Of a stretch of 64,000 nucleotides of DNA, positions 62,553 to 64,000 are shown piece after piece. This stretch comes from Microvirga vignae (GTDB lineage Bacteria > Pseudomonadota > Alphaproteobacteria > Rhizobiales > Beijerinckiaceae). The notes under the pieces were generated by a model. The model ran no database searches. It worked only from the letters and a program-made list of their open reading frames with translations, and was not told the origin of the DNA. The position numbers were made by a program, and so were the translations under genes. The stretch is taken from assembly GCF_001017175.1 (NCBI RefSeq), contig NZ_LCYG01000014.1, forward strand, positions 1 to 64,000. The letters are read 5' to 3'. Numbering within the stretch: the first letter of the stretch is position 1; every line of letters starts with the position of its first letter.

Positions 62553-64000
62553 ATGAAAGCCCCCAAGAAACGGTCGAGCGGGACATCGGCTTCGAATCAG
62601 CAGCCGCGTGAGATCGAGCTCAAGCTGGAGCTCGCCTCCGGGGGGAGCGATGTGCTGCTCGAACATCCTGCTCTCGCCCATGCCCATCCCCTGCCCGATC
62701 AGAGCGGCCATCTGCACGCCGTCTATTACGACACGGACGACCGGGCCTTACGACGTGCCGGCGTCAGCTTGCGCATCCGCAGCAAGAACGGGCGCGCCAT
62801 TCAGACCGTCAAGGCCGAGTCCGGAGAGCGCGGCCTCACCATGGATCGCGGCGAATGGGAGACTCCTGTCGACGATGCGCTCGACTTCGCGGCGATTGCT
62901 GAAACGCCGCTCGGCTCCCTGCTGCCGGACGAAGCGGCCCGGAAAGCAATCAAGCCTCTTTTCACCGTCGAGACGGAACGCAAGGCATTCGAGATCGAGC
63001 ACGATGGGGCCGTCATCGAGATGGCCCTGGACCAGGCGGAGGCTTCGGCAGCCGGACGCTCTCTCCCCTTCTCGGAAGTCGAGCTCGAGTTGAAACAGGG
63101 GGAGGCTTCGGCTCTCTTCGCGCTCGCTCGCGCTCTGAGCGAGACCGCTTCACTGCGCCTCGCCCTCGTTGCGAAATCCGAGCGGGGCTACCGCCTCCTG
63201 GAGGACGGCTCCATCTGCTCCTTCAAAGCAGAGAAGATCACGCTGCCGCAGGACGCATCCTGCGCCGCGGCCTTCCGGATCATCGGGCGGAACTGCTTGT
63301 CCCAGATGATGCTGAACGAAGCCCTCGTTCGGCAAACGCAGAATCCCGCAGCCCTGCACCAGATGCGGGTGGGCCTGAGACGGCTGAGAGCGGCGATCTC
63401 CCTGTTCAAGAGCCAGTTGCTGGCCGATGGGGAAAGCGCCGAGATCAGGGACGCTCTCCGCTGCGCAGGCCAACCCTTGGGGGAAGCCCGCGACCTCGAC
63501 GTACTTCTCGAGCGGCTGCGCGCCGCGGACGAGGCCGGGCATGATTCGTCCGACCTGCATGATTCGTCCGACCGGCATGTTTCGTCCGACCCGCATGTTT
63601 CGTCCGACCTGGAGGAGATCGAGCAGCGGCGCAGCCAGGCCTATCGCAACCTGCTCGACACCCTGGAATCGCCGCGCTTCATGGACGTGGTCCTGCGAAC
63701 TGCGGCCTGGATCGAGGCAGGAGCCTGGAGCATCGGGCATGAGGGCGGACAGAAGAAGGCCCTGAAGCGCCCCGCCAGGGACTTCGCCGGCACCGAGCTG
63801 TCGCGGCGATGGCGGCGCATCCGCAAGCTCGCCAGGCACATGCGCGACGTCGATGACGCGGAGCGCCACGAATTGCGGATCCGTATCAAGAAGCTTCGCT
63901 ATGGAGCCGAGTTCTTCGGCTCGCTCTTTGCTTCCGACAAGGCACAGAAGCGTCGCAAGAAGCTTTTGGAACCCCTGGAGGACCTGCAGGAGCTGCTGGG
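62553..64000 (+). CDS. CYTH-CHAD domain protein (cut by the window end)
   Basis: The frame runs from ATG 62553 past the window edge with 482 codons. The N-terminal CYTH (triphosphate tunnel) domain has the ExExK motif at Glu20-Lys24 (EIELK) and many charged tunnel residues. The CHAD domain follows from about residue 225, with LHQMRVGLRRLRAAISLFKS and IRIKKLRYGAEFFGSLF. These proteins bind or cleave triphosphates and polyphosphate. A short tandem repeat interrupts CHAD at residues 330-353. The end of the gene is not in the window. Confidence 0.88.
   Translation, partial: MKAPKKRSSGTSASNQQPREIELKLELASGGSDVLLEHPALAHAHPLPDQSGHLHAVYYDTDDRALRRAGVSLRIRSKNGRAIQTVKAESGERGLTMDRGEWETPVDDALDFAAIAETPLGSLLPDEAARKAIKPLFTVETERKAFEIEHDGAVIEMALDQAEASAAGRSLPFSEVELELKQGEASALFALARALSETASLRLALVAKSERGYRLLEDGSICSFKAEKITLPQDASCAAAFRIIGRNCLSQMMLNEALVRQTQNPAALHQMRVGLRRLRAAISLFKSQLLADGESAEIRDALRCAGQPLGEARDLDVLLERLRAADEAGHDSSDLHDSSDRHVSSDPHVSSDLEEIEQRRSQAYRNLLDTLESPRFMDVVLRTAAWIEAGAWSIGHEGGQKKALKRPARDFAGTELSRRWRRIRKLARHMRDVDDAERHELRIRIKKLRYGAEFFGSLFASDKAQKRRKKLLEPLEDLQELL
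63541..63612 (+). repeat. 18-bp tandem repeat, four copies, inside CHAD
   Basis: Four 18-bp units with consensus ATG(A/T)TTCGTCCGACCnGS follow each other without gaps. In frame they encode six-residue units H(D/V)SSD(L/R/P), residues 330-353. As the period is a multiple of three, copy-number change keeps the frame. Confidence 0.9.

Noticed and set aside
1-64000. CRISPR arrays, insertion sequences, rRNA genes or prophage modules
   Set aside because: I looked for repeat-spacer patterns, transposase motifs and phage structural genes and found none in this window.

Overview
The window reads as chromosomal DNA of an alphaproteobacterium of the order Hyphomicrobiales (Rhizobiales), possibly near Methylobacteriaceae/Microvirga or Bradyrhizobiaceae. 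The evidence is the rhizobial-type motility gene set (MotC, MotE, FlaF, FlbT, an FtcR/Rem regulator), an Omp19-like lipoprotein, a FixL-like kinase, and the rpmH-rnpA-yidC order. The genus is inference only.

Region 1 (about 0.2-34 kb) is a nearly complete flagellar regulon in compact operons. flhA-fliR-fliJ-like-flgJ-like-flgN-like-fliL-like-cheY-cheB-cheR runs leftward to a terminator at 223-250. flgE-flgK-flgL-flaF-flbT-flgD-fliQ and flgF-fliI also run leftward. motA-fliM-(PflI-like)-fliN-fliG-flhB-orf runs rightward. fliF-fliH-motB-motC-fliK-lytic transglycosylase and flgB-flgC-fliE-flgG-flgA-flgI-motE-flgH-fliL-fliP run leftward. Together they encode the export gate, MS-ring, C-ring, rod, P- and L-rings, hook, hook-filament junction and stator. 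Flagellin genes and an obvious fliO are absent.

Region 2 (34-45.3 kb) holds a FixJ-like regulator and a large heparinase II/III-like protein. These are followed by a leftward chemotaxis operon (MCP-cheA-cheW-cheY-cheZ) and the orphan FtcR/Rem-type flagellar regulator.

Region 3 (46.2-52 kb) has two large GAF/PAS signalling proteins: a GGDEF-EAL protein and a FixL-like histidine kinase whose last PAS domain keeps the haem-ligand histidine.

Region 4 (52-56 kb) is a decaying accessory stretch with remnants of an ABC-transporter ATPase, a DUF6894 gene and a chemoreceptor, plus several very small genes. It ends at a tRNA-Arg(ACG). Region 5 (56.3-64 kb) is more conserved: a histidine kinase, a broken flavin oxidoreductase, a TVP38-family membrane protein, rpmH-rnpA-yidC with promoter and terminator, an acetyltransferase fragment and a CYTH-CHAD protein cut by the window edge.

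The most notable observation is a shared 14-bp element, A[GC]C[TC]TC[AG][CT][AG]CAAG[GC]. It lies in the gap upstream of all six flagellar operons and, with one mismatch, upstream of the chemoreceptor-che operon. It always points toward the operon and usually ends 35-52 bp before the start codon, with two divergent copies between flgF and motA. It is a candidate operator for the flagellar master regulator, plausibly the FtcR/Rem protein encoded in this window.
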